Shown here piece by piece: positions 37,525-44,945 of a stretch of DNA of 64,000 nucleotides. Position numbers and translations under genes: made by a program. The notes below the pieces were generated by a model. The model ran no database searches, had not been told where the DNA came from, and worked only from the letters and a program-made list of their open reading frames with translations. Positions within the stretch are counted from its first letter, which is position 1. Each line of letters begins with the position of its first letter. Origin of the DNA: Thermococcus sp. M39 (lineage in GTDB: Archaea; Methanobacteriota_B; Thermococci; Thermococcales; Thermococcaceae); assembly GCF_012027325.1 (NCBI RefSeq), contig NZ_SNUG01000001.1, positions 372,001 to 436,000 on the forward strand, written 5' to 3'.

Positions 37525-38025
37525 GTGAAGAAAAAGTGGGTTGCTACGATCCATTTAGATACACTTGAAATCGAATCTGATCCTTCTTTTAAATTTAAAT
37601 GTCTTGAAAACTGTGCCGAATGCTGTTTTAGGCTTGACATCCCGCTCAGAGATGAGGATATTGAGAGAATTGAAGAACTTGGGTACAGTACCTGGGAGTT
37701 CGTTGATTATGAAAAAATGTTTTACAGAGGGGACAAGTTTTTGGGTTATGCTCTGAAAAAGAGACCTTTCGACGATGGCTGTATTTTTTTAGGAGAAGAT
37801 GGGAAATGCAAAATATATCCTCACAGGCCTCTTGCATGCAAACTTTATCCCTTTGTACTGGTAAGACAAGGAACTGTAATTGAGGTTTATGTAAGAAACG
37901 ATGATTTTTGCAGGGGCATAAATCATCCGGAAGGCAAAAAAATTGACTTAGAGTTCGTTAGGGAGTATTTTTGGGAGGTTATCGAGAGATATAGGCAAAA
38001 ACTTGGGTTTTCCGGGAAATCTTAG
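37525..38025 (+). CDS. YkgJ-type zinc/iron-chelating cysteine cluster protein
   Basis: A 166-residue protein with the CLENCAECC cluster near residue 30, a DGCIFLGEDGKCKIYPHRPLAC segment (cited by its parts CIFL, CKIY, RPLAC) and a later Cys. This cysteine pattern defines the YkgJ/UPF0153 family that binds metal or an Fe-S cluster. Several ATG/GTG codons compete; I use GTG 37525, after the AGGAGGTGG at 37513-37520. Function unknown. Confidence 0.78.
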   Translation: MKKKWVATIHLDTLEIESDPSFKFKCLENCAECCFRLDIPLRDEDIERIEELGYSTWEFVDYEKMFYRGDKFLGYALKKRPFDDGCIFLGEDGKCKIYPHRPLACKLYPFVLVRQGTVIEVYVRNDDFCRGINHPEGKKIDLEFVREYFWEVIERYRQKLGFSGKS

Positions 38026-38056
38026 ATAATACTACCTATGTGGATTGTAATTTTCA

Positions 38057-38073
38057 CCGAAACATATTTATAC
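38057..38073 (+). promoter_or_regulatory. BRE/TATA promoter of the HTH-PRTase/KaiC-V4R operon
   Basis: CCGAAACATATTTATAC carries BRE and TATA; initiation would fall near 38095, about 18 bases before the TTG start at 38113. Confidence 0.65.
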
Positions 38074-38112
38074 ATTTTTTTGTCAATCAATGTCTCAAAG
38101 GGGGTGAAGGTA

Positions 38113-38826
38113 TTGAGTCAAATAGAGGCAGTCAAGGAAAAGCTTAGGGTAATAAGAATACTCAAGTTGCTTAAAAAGAGATACACATATGAAGAGCTCT
38201 CAAAGATAACGGGGTTGCCTATTACAGTGCTTAATAGGTACGTGAGAGGAAAAGTTCTTCCAAGCACTGATAGAGCTAAAGAGCTTTTGGAACTCTTATC
38301 TCCTTACATTAACATAGAGGAAGAGGTAAAGAGAAGAATACAGTTCGATGAGCATGGTCTCTTTGACAATATGAAAGTACTGAGCGATACAAACTTGATG
38401 AGCTTAATAGCTGAAGAGGTTGCATCGAAATATATCAGCAAGAACATTTCAAAAGTTCTCACAGCAGCGACAGATGGAATCCCCTTAGCAGTCCACATAG
38501 CGAATGAGCTAAATGTTGATGTTGTCTATGCAAAGAAGAAGAAAGAGGTCGGAGTTGAGAAGTTCTATGAAGTTAATTATGTTCCCAGTGCTTCAGGAAG
38601 TGTCATGACATTGTATCTACCACAATGGGCATTAAAAAAGGGAGAAAAGGTTTTAATAGTTGATGATGTAGTCAGAAGTGGTGAAACTCAGAGAGCTCTA
38701 GTGCAAATGTGCAAGCAAGCGGGAGCTGTACCTGTTGGAATGTTTTTCCTCATAAGTGTTGGGAATATTATCGATGTCCTTCAGGATGAATACAACATTC
38801 CAATTGAAAGCTTGGTGAGACTATGA
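38113..38826 (+). CDS. HTH-phosphoribosyltransferase transcription regulator (GfcR/PurR-like)
   Basis: A 237-residue fusion. Residues about 5-60 form a helix-turn-helix (YTYEELSKITGLPITVLNRY) and the rest is a type I PRTase-fold domain with the PRPP loop VLIVDDVVRSGET near residue 180. Related archaeal regulators (GfcR in haloarchaea) sense PRPP or nucleotide ligands. I choose the TTG at 38113 because GGTG lies exactly six bases before it; the upstream frame from 38038 would run through the TATA box. It overlaps the next gene by 4 bp and is thus coupled to the KaiC-like protein. Confidence 0.82.
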   Translation: MSQIEAVKEKLRVIRILKLLKKRYTYEELSKITGLPITVLNRYVRGKVLPSTDRAKELLELLSPYINIEEEVKRRIQFDEHGLFDNMKVLSDTNLMSLIAEEVASKYISKNISKVLTAATDGIPLAVHIANELNVDVVYAKKKKEVGVEKFYEVNYVPSASGSVMTLYLPQWALKKGEKVLIVDDVVRSGETQRALVQMCKQAGAVPVGMFFLISVGNIIDVLQDEYNIPIESLVRL

Positions 38827-40022
38827 TAAGCACGGGAATACAGAGACTTGACGATATATTAAAAGGGGGCATTCGGAAAGAACACAGCGTAATGTTTTCT
38901 GGGTTATTCGATGAGGACCACAGGATATTAATGCATCAATTTGTTTTTTCTCTTTTAACTCAAGGATATAAGGTCCTCTTGGTAGAATTTAAACAAACGG
39001 TTGATCCCCTGAAGAAATGGCTTAATGAATATGGCATAGATTACTCCCCGTTCATATATAACAAAAAATTGAGAATACTAGACGGCTACACAAATATTTA
39101 TTCCAAAATGACGGTATCTGGAGAGGATATACTTCCAAATCCCCTAGATTTACCAATAACAACTGCAATCATAAAAGACGTTCTGATCAAAGGAAAATAT
39201 GATTTTCTAGTTCTTGATGATTTGTCAATTCTCTATGCTGTTTTGCCGAGCAAGGAGGAATTTTTCAAGATTATTATTCGATTTATAAACTCAATCTCTC
39301 TCAAGGGCATATCCACAGTGGCATCATTTGTAGAGGAGTTGATATCCCCTGGTTACTACTCCCTTTTAACTCTGCCTTTTGGATACGTTATCTCAGTTAA
39401 GGACAGTAAAGTACGCATTCTTAAGGCTCCTCATCCTTTAGGTCCAATGACGTGCTTCACATATGTGAAAACTGAGAAAGGTATTCAGCCCTATAGTGAG
39501 TATTATGAAAGTGTGGAACGTCTGAAGGAGTCCCTATTCTTGGATGAAAAAGGCATGCTGTGGGCTGGAAATGAGAGAATTCAAGTAATAGGAGAGAGTA
39601 GTGAATCAATGCTTATTGAGAGTCTTTTTGAGTACTTTGGAGAAGAGGAAGCTAAAAAATTCCTGTACTTCTGGGGAAGAAAGGAGTTTCAGGGAGTCGG
39701 GAAGATATATATGAAAGTTCATAAGACCCTTAAAGAGGTTCTAGAGAGAATATTCAACGAAACAAAGATTAGTGGAGGTGGAGTACTGGAAATTCTTCAA
39801 TTTTCTAATGATGTGATAGTGATAAAAGGGAAGAATTTATTCCCAAGGATGACGAATTTCGGTACCCATGTTCATCTCCATTATGCCGGTTCTTTTGCTC
39901 AAATAATTGAGGAAGTCTCCGGAGAGGAGTGGGAAGCTCATGAAATTAAATGTGAAGCTAAAGGGGATGCATATTGTGAATTTGTAATAAAAAGGAAAGC
40001 GAAAAACTTAGGAGAGTCTTAG
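38823..40022 (+). CDS. KaiC-like protein without P-loop, fused to a V4R domain
   Basis: A 399-residue protein. Its first 220 residues follow the RadA/KaiC fold (STGIQRLDDILKGGI, then VLLVEF), but the Walker A loop is replaced by SGLFDEDHRI, with no GKT, so ATP hydrolysis is unlikely. The Walker B-like FLVLDDLSI is kept. From about 225 on comes a V4R (4-vinyl reductase) small-molecule-binding domain ending CEAKGDAYCEFVI, with the two conserved cysteines. It sits between a PRTase-type regulator and a small unknown gene. Likely a sensor or adaptor rather than an enzyme. Confidence 0.72.
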   Translation: MISTGIQRLDDILKGGIRKEHSVMFSGLFDEDHRILMHQFVFSLLTQGYKVLLVEFKQTVDPLKKWLNEYGIDYSPFIYNKKLRILDGYTNIYSKMTVSGEDILPNPLDLPITTAIIKDVLIKGKYDFLVLDDLSILYAVLPSKEEFFKIIIRFINSISLKGISTVASFVEELISPGYYSLLTLPFGYVISVKDSKVRILKAPHPLGPMTCFTYVKTEKGIQPYSEYYESVERLKESLFLDEKGMLWAGNERIQVIGESSESMLIESLFEYFGEEEAKKFLYFWGRKEFQGVGKIYMKVHKTLKEVLERIFNETKISGGGVLEILQFSNDVIVIKGKNLFPRMTNFGTHVHLHYAGSFAQIIEEVSGEEWEAHEIKCEAKGDAYCEFVIKRKAKNLGES

Positions 40023-40023
40023 A

Positions 40024-40353
40024 ATGGGAAGGTTTTTAGTTTACAACGCAGAGGGTAAAAGCTTGGTTGTTGATGCGAATATTGGGGAGAGATTTTCCTT
40101 CTATTGTTCCGAGGAAGAATGTGGAACTGAGATAATAATTGAAGGCATCATAAGACACGCAACTTTTGAAGAATTCATTAAAGTAAGAAATAATGTCATT
40201 GAACAGAATGAGGAATTTAAAGTGCTTGGGAATGTGATTCCAAAAGAGCCCATGATTTTTGAGGGCACAGTCAATGGGAAGAAAGTTGAGTTACCAGCTG
40301 AAAAACTTGATGAGGTGGCAAAGCGGTTCATCGATAGATATTTAAACCTTTAG
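40024..40353 (+). CDS. Hypothetical protein of the HTH-PRTase/KaiC-V4R operon
   Basis: A 109-residue protein that starts two bases after the upstream stop. It has a predicted beta-rich start, the cysteines CSEEEC near residue 28 and a helical end (EKLDEVAKRFIDRYLNL). No family recognised. Its stop overlaps the convergent Lrp gene by 12 bp. Co-transcription suggests a part in the same sensory unit. Confidence 0.65.
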   Translation: MGRFLVYNAEGKSLVVDANIGERFSFYCSEEECGTEIIIEGIIRHATFEEFIKVRNNVIEQNEEFKVLGNVIPKEPMIFEGTVNGKKVELPAEKLDEVAKRFIDRYLNL

Positions 40354-40785
40354 GACGAAGTCCTCCTTTACTATGTCCATAGCAACGTGGGTATTTGTTT
40401 TTTCAACGCCATCAATTGCCAAAACCTTCTTTACGAACCTGTTCATGTCTTCCCTTCCTTTGAACTTTGCAATGACTATTATGTCGTACTCTCCAGTGAC
40501 ATCATAAACACATAGAACATGTTCATCTTTAGCAATTTCCCTCTCAATTTGGATAATTCTCTTTCCTTGGGCTCTAATCCCTATAATGGCTGTTAGCTCA
40601 TAACCAAGTTTCTCGTAATCTAACTTTGGGTAAAATCCTTTTAATATGCCTTCTTCTTCAAGTCTTTTCAATCTATTGTAAACGGTGCCAACAGCAACAT
40701 TAAGTTCCTTAGCAATTTCCCTGTAAGATAAGCGAGCATCTTTTTGGAGCAGTGAAAGTATCTTCCTGTCAAGTTCATCTATCAT
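40342..40785 (-). CDS. Lrp/AsnC family transcription regulator
   Basis: A 147-residue regulator with the usual HTH (DELDRKILSLLQKDARLSY, then REIAKELNVAVGTVYNRLK) and an RAM effector domain (VYDVTGEYDIIVIAKFKG). Archaeal Lrp proteins such as P. furiosus LrpA repress their own genes and respond to amino acids. I place the start at ATG 40785 after GGTGAGAATA. It is divergent from the tRNA-Arg gene. Confidence 0.9.
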   Translation of the reverse strand: MIDELDRKILSLLQKDARLSYREIAKELNVAVGTVYNRLKRLEEEGILKGFYPKLDYEKLGYELTAIIGIRAQGKRIIQIEREIAKDEHVLCVYDVTGEYDIIVIAKFKGREDMNRFVKKVLAIDGVEKTNTHVAMDIVKEDFVLKV

Positions 40786-40809
40786 TATTCTCACCCTCTA
40801 AGACTCCAC

Positions 40810-40827
40810 CGCAAAGTTTAAATATTC
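40810..40827 (+). promoter_or_regulatory. BRE/TATA promoter of tRNA-Arg(CCT)
   Basis: CGCAAAGTTTAAATATTC, with the TATA core TTTAAATA about 30 bases before the tRNA at 40855. Confidence 0.6.
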
Positions 40828-40854
40828 TTCTCCTTCACCTCATACCGGGTTTGA

Positions 40855-40932
40855 GGACCGGTAGCCTAGCCAGGATAGGGCGGCGGCCTCCTAAGCCGCA
40901 GGTCCGGGGTTCGAATCCCCGCCGGTCCGCCA
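40855..40932 (+). tRNA. tRNA-Arg (CCT)
   Basis: Acceptor GGACCGG/CCGGTCC, anticodon stem GCGGC/GCCGC with loop CTCCTAA (CCT), T arm CCGGGGTTCGAATCCCCG, discriminator G and encoded CCA. It reads AGG. No intron. Confidence 0.95.
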
Positions 40933-41009
40933 GATATTAGATTTCTTCTCTTAGATTGTCAATTAATCTTTTTTCGCCGTACATTCCCATACATCGAAGA
41001 TGAAATATT

Positions 41010-41096
41010 GGCAGAAAATTTTATAAATTAACAAAAACTAACTAAAACTTGAGAGTTCTCTAAAGCTTGTAAATGTACAAGTAAAGGCAGAAAATT
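41010..41096 (+). repeat. Direct repeat and palindrome upstream of a 30-codon gene
   Basis: GGCAGAAAATT occurs at 41010-41020 and again at 41086-41096. Between them lies CTTGTAAATGTACAAG (41066-41081), a 6-4-6 inverted repeat. All sit within 130 bases upstream of the small gene at 41141. They may be regulatory; the region is otherwise AT-rich and without a gene. Confidence 0.35.
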
Positions 41097-41140
41097 CTGG
41101 GAAGTCTTATTAAAAACAAAAATACAAGGAGGTGAGAGCA

Positions 41141-41233
41141 ATGATCGAAGATGCACTTATGCTCTATATAATGAGCAGTGTAAAAGAGGAGAACAAAAAG
41201 AAAAAGAAGAAATTCCTGCTCTTCCATCGCTGA
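41141..41233 (+). CDS. 30-codon small protein with Lys-rich run
   Basis: An ATG preceded by AAGGAGGTGAGAGCA opens a frame of 30 codons: MIEDALMLYIMSSVKEEN, then six lysines and FLLFHR. The ribosome site is as strong as any in the window and the codon use is ordinary. Too short for routine annotation. Like the small gene at 35547 it joins a hydrophobic N-terminal helix to a lysine run; the two are not otherwise alike. Function unknown. Confidence 0.6.
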   Translation: MIEDALMLYIMSSVKEENKKKKKKFLLFHR

Positions 41234-41303
41234 GTTCTCTTTTCTGCGAAACCTTTAAATATATCTTTTAGTAAAATAAGGTTAGAAAAAGGGGGTGATG
41301 GAA

Positions 41304-42058
41304 ATGACATACGTAGCGGTATTAGCCAACATAAACGGGAATTTCCCAGCTTTAGTTAAAGCACTAGGAAAGATTGAAGAGCTTAAAGAGAGCGGTTATG
41401 ACATTAGGAAATACTACATCCTCGGAAATATCGTTGGACTGTTCCCATATCCAAAGGAGTTCTGGATACTCTTGATGATTTAATTAAAAATAACAAAGTT
41501 AAGATAATCCGCGGTGAATTTGACCAAATAATAGCTATAAGCGATCCTCACGCTGAAGGCCCTGATTACATTGATAATATCAGTCTTCCAAAGCATGTTA
41601 AAGTTGCTTTAAAATACACATGGGAAAAGCTTGGACATGAGGGTAGGGAATTTATAAGGGATCTGCCGATTTATCTAGTTGACAAAATTGGAGACAATGA
41701 CATATTTGGTGTCTATGGAAGTCCATTAAACCCATTTGGAGGTGTGGTTCTTCCAGAGCAGCCGACTTCATATTACGAGGCAATAATGAGACCAGTTAAA
41801 GAGTACGAAATTCTCTTAGTGGCTTCTCCAAAAATGCCCGTGAATGCCATGACAAGATACGGAAGGGTAGTCTGTCCAGGAAGCATAGGATTCCCACCAG
41901 GAAAAGAACACAAAGCAACATTTGCCCTCATTGATGTTGATACACTTCATGTGAAGTTCATTGAAGTTGACTATGACAAGAAGATAATCGAGGATAAGAT
42001 AAAGAAAGAATGCCTCCCGGAGGAGCTAATTAGAGTCCTTTACCACGGAAAGCTTTGA
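41304..42058 (+). pseudogene. Metallophosphoesterase-family protein broken by a 1-base deletion
   Basis: The frame from ATG 41304 (GGTG six bases upstream) reads MTYVAVLANINGNFPALVKA and on to PKE near 41459. There, a missing G (GGAGTT for GGAGGTT) shifts the frame and stops it at 41483. The second frame continues VLDTLDDLIKNNKVKIIRGE without a stop to 42058. Restored, the protein is about 251 residues. The family's DxHGN motif is ANINGN here, so even the intact protein lacks key metal ligands and may be a non-catalytic relative. Error or real decay cannot be told from the sequence. Confidence 0.7.
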
Positions 42059-43343
42059 TGCCCTCTTTTATTTCTTCCTTCGAGACCAACACATAGAGCA
42101 AGATCCCAACAAATAATACTGTTTTTGAAATGAAGACCAGTACCTGGAGGGAAATTGCAAACAATAACGGTTTGTACGATTTGAGCGATATATTCAGCTT
42201 TTGGTAGCTGATATATGCTGTCCCGCACAATATTGTTAGGTATCCGAATAACAACCCCAGCATTGTTCCGTATTCGTTAAATTTTTTGATGAAAGTGAGC
42301 CACGCAATTAGCGCTGCTAAAGCTCCCGAAACTGCAATTATACCCCCTTCTTTCACATATTTCGTAGAATTTAAAGCAACGATGCTGGGGTTATAAGCTA
42401 TGTAAATTTCAACTGCCAGCAGTGCAATGTAGAATTCATTTCCAAGATTAAAACCAAAAAGAAATGAAATTACCTCCTTTCCGACAAGCAAGAGAGCAAA
42501 AACGACGAAAGCTGTGAAAATTGATAGCAATTCTGTAGTCTTTTCTGCAAGCAGCTTTACATAATTTAATTCTTCTTTCCCGTATTTATACGAGTAGAGC
42601 GGCATGATTGCAGATTGAAGCACTTGAGGCAAATAAGTCAGCAGAAATGCCGCCGATAAGGATGCCGAAACCCTTCCAGCGATTAGTGCATTCCCAAGCT
42701 TTTCGCTTAAAAAGTAAGGCCCCTGAACTAAAAATACTCCAGATAGAGTTCCGAGAAATGCAAAAGATGAATAGCGGAGTAAAAGGTTAAGCTCATCTTT
42801 TTTAGGTTTTCCGAGTAAACTCTTTTTTAAGAGATACCCAAAGGCAAAAAGTGATATTGTAAAAAGCAGCGCTATGTATGGTAGAAAGGGATTTTTGGAG
42901 TAAAAGCTAATAATGAAAGGCACAAAGCTGATGATCATTGCATATGCATAAACCTCTCCTTTATGGATCCCGTAGATGAAATTTCTAAATGTGAGCTGAA
43001 CAGCTCTAAGAACTGAGAGAACAGCAAGATATATGTTTAGTGGGGTAAGCAAAATTCCAATTAGCGGAAATGAGAATGAAATTGATGTCATTGACTTTAT
43101 TTTTTCAAAATTTTCCTTTGCAAGGAATTCTGACGAGTATTTACCCAACGCTACTGCAAAAAAGCTCAGCGGCATTGCTATGAGAAATGCTTGAGAAATC
43201 AGAGAATTTGCAGAGCCTAAAACTTCTACTCCAAATTTTCTTGAAATAATAATGCTGTAAAGAAATCGGCTTATTCCAAATAAAGCCAAGGCTATTATGC
43301 TTGCGATTGAATGCCTTATTAGAACTCTCTTCTCATAGCTCAT
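42030..43343 (-). CDS. Oligosaccharide flippase (Wzx/MATE-like)
   Basis: A 437-residue protein with about 12-14 hydrophobic helices and no extended soluble domain, of the polysaccharide transporter (PST) superfamily. FYSIIISRKFGVEVLGS-type helix 1 and a long PLYSYKYGKEELNYVK loop are typical. It likely moves lipid-linked sugars across the membrane for N-glycosylation or exopolysaccharide; no glycosyltransferase gene is adjacent. Its end overlaps the convergent phosphoesterase by 29 bp. No ribosome site is seen, so it may be leaderless. Confidence 0.75.
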   Translation of the reverse strand: MSYEKRVLIRHSIASIIALALFGISRFLYSIIISRKFGVEVLGSANSLISQAFLIAMPLSFFAVALGKYSSEFLAKENFEKIKSMTSISFSFPLIGILLTPLNIYLAVLSVLRAVQLTFRNFIYGIHKGEVYAYAMIISFVPFIISFYSKNPFLPYIALLFTISLFAFGYLLKKSLLGKPKKDELNLLLRYSSFAFLGTLSGVFLVQGPYFLSEKLGNALIAGRVSASLSAAFLLTYLPQVLQSAIMPLYSYKYGKEELNYVKLLAEKTTELLSIFTAFVVFALLLVGKEVISFLFGFNLGNEFYIALLAVEIYIAYNPSIVALNSTKYVKEGGIIAVSGALAALIAWLTFIKKFNEYGTMLGLLFGYLTILCGTAYISYQKLNISLKSYKPLLFAISLQVLVFISKTVLFVGILLYVLVSKEEIKEGIKAFRGKGL

Positions 43344-43367
43344 GAGAAAAAATTAGAGATAAAGGAT

Positions 43368-43667
43368 TTAACCTTTGTGGAATCCCAAATAAAACCCAAC
43401 TACAAATGCTCCTCCACCGGGGAGAATCCCCACGATCTTATCTCCTAGACTTAGTGTTTGGGCTGCTGCACTCTCTGTGAGGTTGAACAGTGCATCAGTG
43501 TTTATTGTTATCACTCCCTTCTGCTGGAGCCAGAATAAACTAAGCACGTATGCTCCGATTAGAGCAAGCACAAGCTTGATGAATTTTTTAAGTGCATATC
43601 CTGTTATGAAGCCGACTACTCCTCCAACTCCCATATCTCCTACGATTCCACTAAAATTTACGTCCAT
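43368..43667 (-). CDS. FUN14-family small membrane protein
   Basis: A 99-residue protein with three hydrophobic helices and the GFITGYALKKFIKL and GGGAFVVGFYLGFHKG segments that define FUN14-like proteins. The eukaryotic relative FUNDC1 is a mitophagy receptor; the archaeal role is unknown. A GGTGGGCTAAA ribosome site precedes the ATG. It is followed by the flippase gene, 24 bases on, possibly in the same transcript. Confidence 0.82.
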   Translation of the reverse strand: MDVNFSGIVGDMGVGGVVGFITGYALKKFIKLVLALIGAYVLSLFWLQQKGVITINTDALFNLTESAAAQTLSLGDKIVGILPGGGAFVVGFYLGFHKG

Positions 43668-43754
43668 TTTAGCCCACCTATTGAAATCTACATAGTTGGA
43701 GGTTAAATACTTTTACATTGTTTCATAAATGCAAAATGTTTAAAGACTATAAAA

Positions 43755-43769
43755 GAAAAATATTTATAG
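43755..43769 (+). promoter_or_regulatory. BRE/TATA promoter of the PadR gene
   Basis: GAAAAATATTTATAG is a strong BRE/TATA, with initiation expected near 43790. Downstream, GTATCA and TGATAC (43800-43818, seven-base spacer) form a short inverted repeat over the ribosome site, a possible self-repression site for PadR, though the GGTGATAC part is also just the ribosome site. Confidence 0.5.
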
Positions 43770-43820
43770 ATCGTGAAAGTTTTAGGTCGATATAATTATG
43801 TATCATTGTAGGTGATACCT

Positions 43821-44147
43821 ATGACTGAGCCAATGGATAGGTTAAAAGAAAAATTGACCAAAGAAGTTTTGTGGATATACATTCTGAGCCTCCTAAAAGA
43901 AAGGCCAATGTATGCTTATGAGCTAAAAAGCAAAATAAGGGAGAAGTTTGGGTTTGAACCAGCAACAGTAAGTAGCTATGTTGTCCTCTACAAGCTTGAA
44001 AAGGATGGATACGTTATATCAAAATGGCAAGAAGGCGAAACAGGTAAGCCTTCAAGAAAGTATTATGAACTTACAGAAAAAGGTAAAAAGCTCTTAGAAG
44101 AGGGAATAAAATTTATAGAAACCACTTTAGAGAAGCTCAAAAGCTAA
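43821..44147 (+). CDS. PadR-family transcription regulator
   Basis: A 108-residue winged-helix protein with the PadR signature: [18 protein letters not shown], then [16 protein letters not shown] and [15 protein letters not shown]. PadR proteins are dimeric repressors, often of exporters or stress genes. I use ATG 43821, after GGTGATACCT. The stop overlaps the convergent L40e gene by 4 bp. Target genes are not evident; the FUN14 gene is divergent from it and is a candidate. Confidence 0.88.
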   Translation: MTEPMDRLKEKLTKEVLWIYILSLLKERPMYAYELKSKIREKFGFEPATVSSYVVLYKLEKDGYVISKWQEGETGKPSRKYYELTEKGKKLLEEGIKFIETTLEKLKS

Positions 44148-44302
44148 CGCCCAACTCCTCCTCTTGGTTCTCTAGCCTTTGGCCTTAGTCCCTTGTACCC
44201 GCACTTCCTGCACTTTTCGGCTTTCCATGGATTGGTTGCTCCACACCTCATGCAGATGTACTTTCTAAATAACCTGGCCTCTGCTTCTGGAAACCTCGCC
44301 AT
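44144..44302 (-). CDS. rpl40e: Ribosomal protein L40e (eL40)
   Basis: A 52-residue zinc-binding ribosomal protein: [12 protein letters not shown], then [20 protein letters not shown], the Cys4 site, and a basic tail. In eukaryotes it is fused to ubiquitin; in archaea it is free. I use ATG 44302 after a GGAGGGATT ribosome site rather than the longer frame to 44332. Confidence 0.93.
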   Translation of the reverse strand: MARFPEAEARLFRKYICMRCGATNPWKAEKCRKCGYKGLRPKAREPRGGVGR

Positions 44303-44350
44303 AATAATCCCTCCATGATCTTGACTATGCACAGTTATGGGCTTTTCTTT

Positions 44351-44376
44351 TTAAACTTTACCGTTCAAACTTTACC
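44351..44376 (-). repeat. Tandem direct repeat in the L40e promoter
   Basis: On the minus strand GGTAAAGTTTGAA is followed at once by GGTAAAGTTTAA (two copies, about 14 bases apart). The second copy is the probable TATA region (AAAGTTTAAAAAG). An oppositely oriented AAAGTTTAA lies at 44381. It may be two overlapping TATA boxes or a regulatory repeat. Confidence 0.4.
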
Positions 44377-44475
44377 TTGCAAAGTTTAATCAAAGGTTTG
44401 AATCTTCAAAAGAAGCTGATTTAGGGTTGTATGTCTTTGGAATTTTGAGAATTTTGATTAAGACGAAGTTTATAA

Positions 44476-44563
44476 TGGTGCGGGGGACGGGATTCGAACC
44501 CGCGCAGCCCTCCGGCAGCGGATCTTAAGTCCGCCCCCTTTGGCCAGGCTCGGGCACCCCCGC
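44476..44563 (-). tRNA. tRNA-Leu (TAA)
   Basis: An 88-base class II tRNA on the minus strand with acceptor GCGGGGG/CCCCCGC, anticodon loop CTTAAGA (TAA), a long variable arm (GCTGCCGGAGGGCTGCG region), T loop TTCGAAT, discriminator A and encoded CCA. The long variable arm agrees with leucine. Confidence 0.95.
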
Positions 44564-44614
44564 TCATTCAGTAAGATGAAGGATGTGAATTAAAAAGCTT
44601 TCGGTATTTAGAAA

Positions 44615-44670
44615 GCCTCGGAAGTGATGGCCCTCCTCACCTTTCAGTGCCGGGCCTTCTCCTCATCGGC
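44615..44670 (-). ncRNA. Box C/D guide sRNA with U4-like k-turn boxes
   Basis: Minus strand: GCC, then C box (G)ATGAGGA, guide GAAGGCCCGGCA (12), D' CTGA, spacer AAG, C' GTGAGGA, guide GGGCCATCACTT (12), D box CCGA, then GGC closing the stem. The C box has G for the usual U5 and D has C for U2, which turns the U-U pair into G-C. This is the same k-turn as in U4 snRNA (UGAGG with CCGA). Predicted targets: the G at position 5 of TGCCGGGCCTTC and the G at position 5 of AAGTGATGGCCC. Target RNA unknown. Confidence 0.82.
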
Positions 44671-44730
44671 AATAATTAATTCTCCCAGAAATTTATAAAC
44701 CTAAACTCCAACGCTCATCTGGTGATAGCG

Positions 44731-44934
44731 ATGATAAAGGTTAAGGTCATCGGGAGGAAAATCGAGAAGGAGATTGAGTGGCAGAGGGGTATGAAGGTCG
44801 CTGACGTTCTGAGGGCTGTTGGCTTCAACACGGAGAGTGCAATAGCAAAGGTGAATGGAAAAGTCGCTTTGGAGGATGATCCTATTAAAGACGGTGATTA
44901 TGTTGAGGTCATTCCAGTGGTTTCGGGAGGATAA
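44731..44934 (+). CDS. Ubiquitin-like sulfur carrier (MoaD/ThiS/SAMP-like)
   Basis: A 67-residue beta-grasp protein ending in a double glycine (PVVSGG), which E1-like enzymes can adenylate and then turn into a thiocarboxylate or an isopeptide bond. MoaD-like proteins serve molybdopterin, ThiS-like ones thiamin and tRNA thiolation, and SAMP-like ones protein tagging. Which applies here is not decided by the sequence. Start ATG 44731 follows GGTGATAGCG. Confidence 0.82.
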   Translation: MIKVKVIGRKIEKEIEWQRGMKVADVLRAVGFNTESAIAKVNGKVALEDDPIKDGDYVEVIPVVSGG

Positions 44935-44945
44935 AAGAAGAAAAA

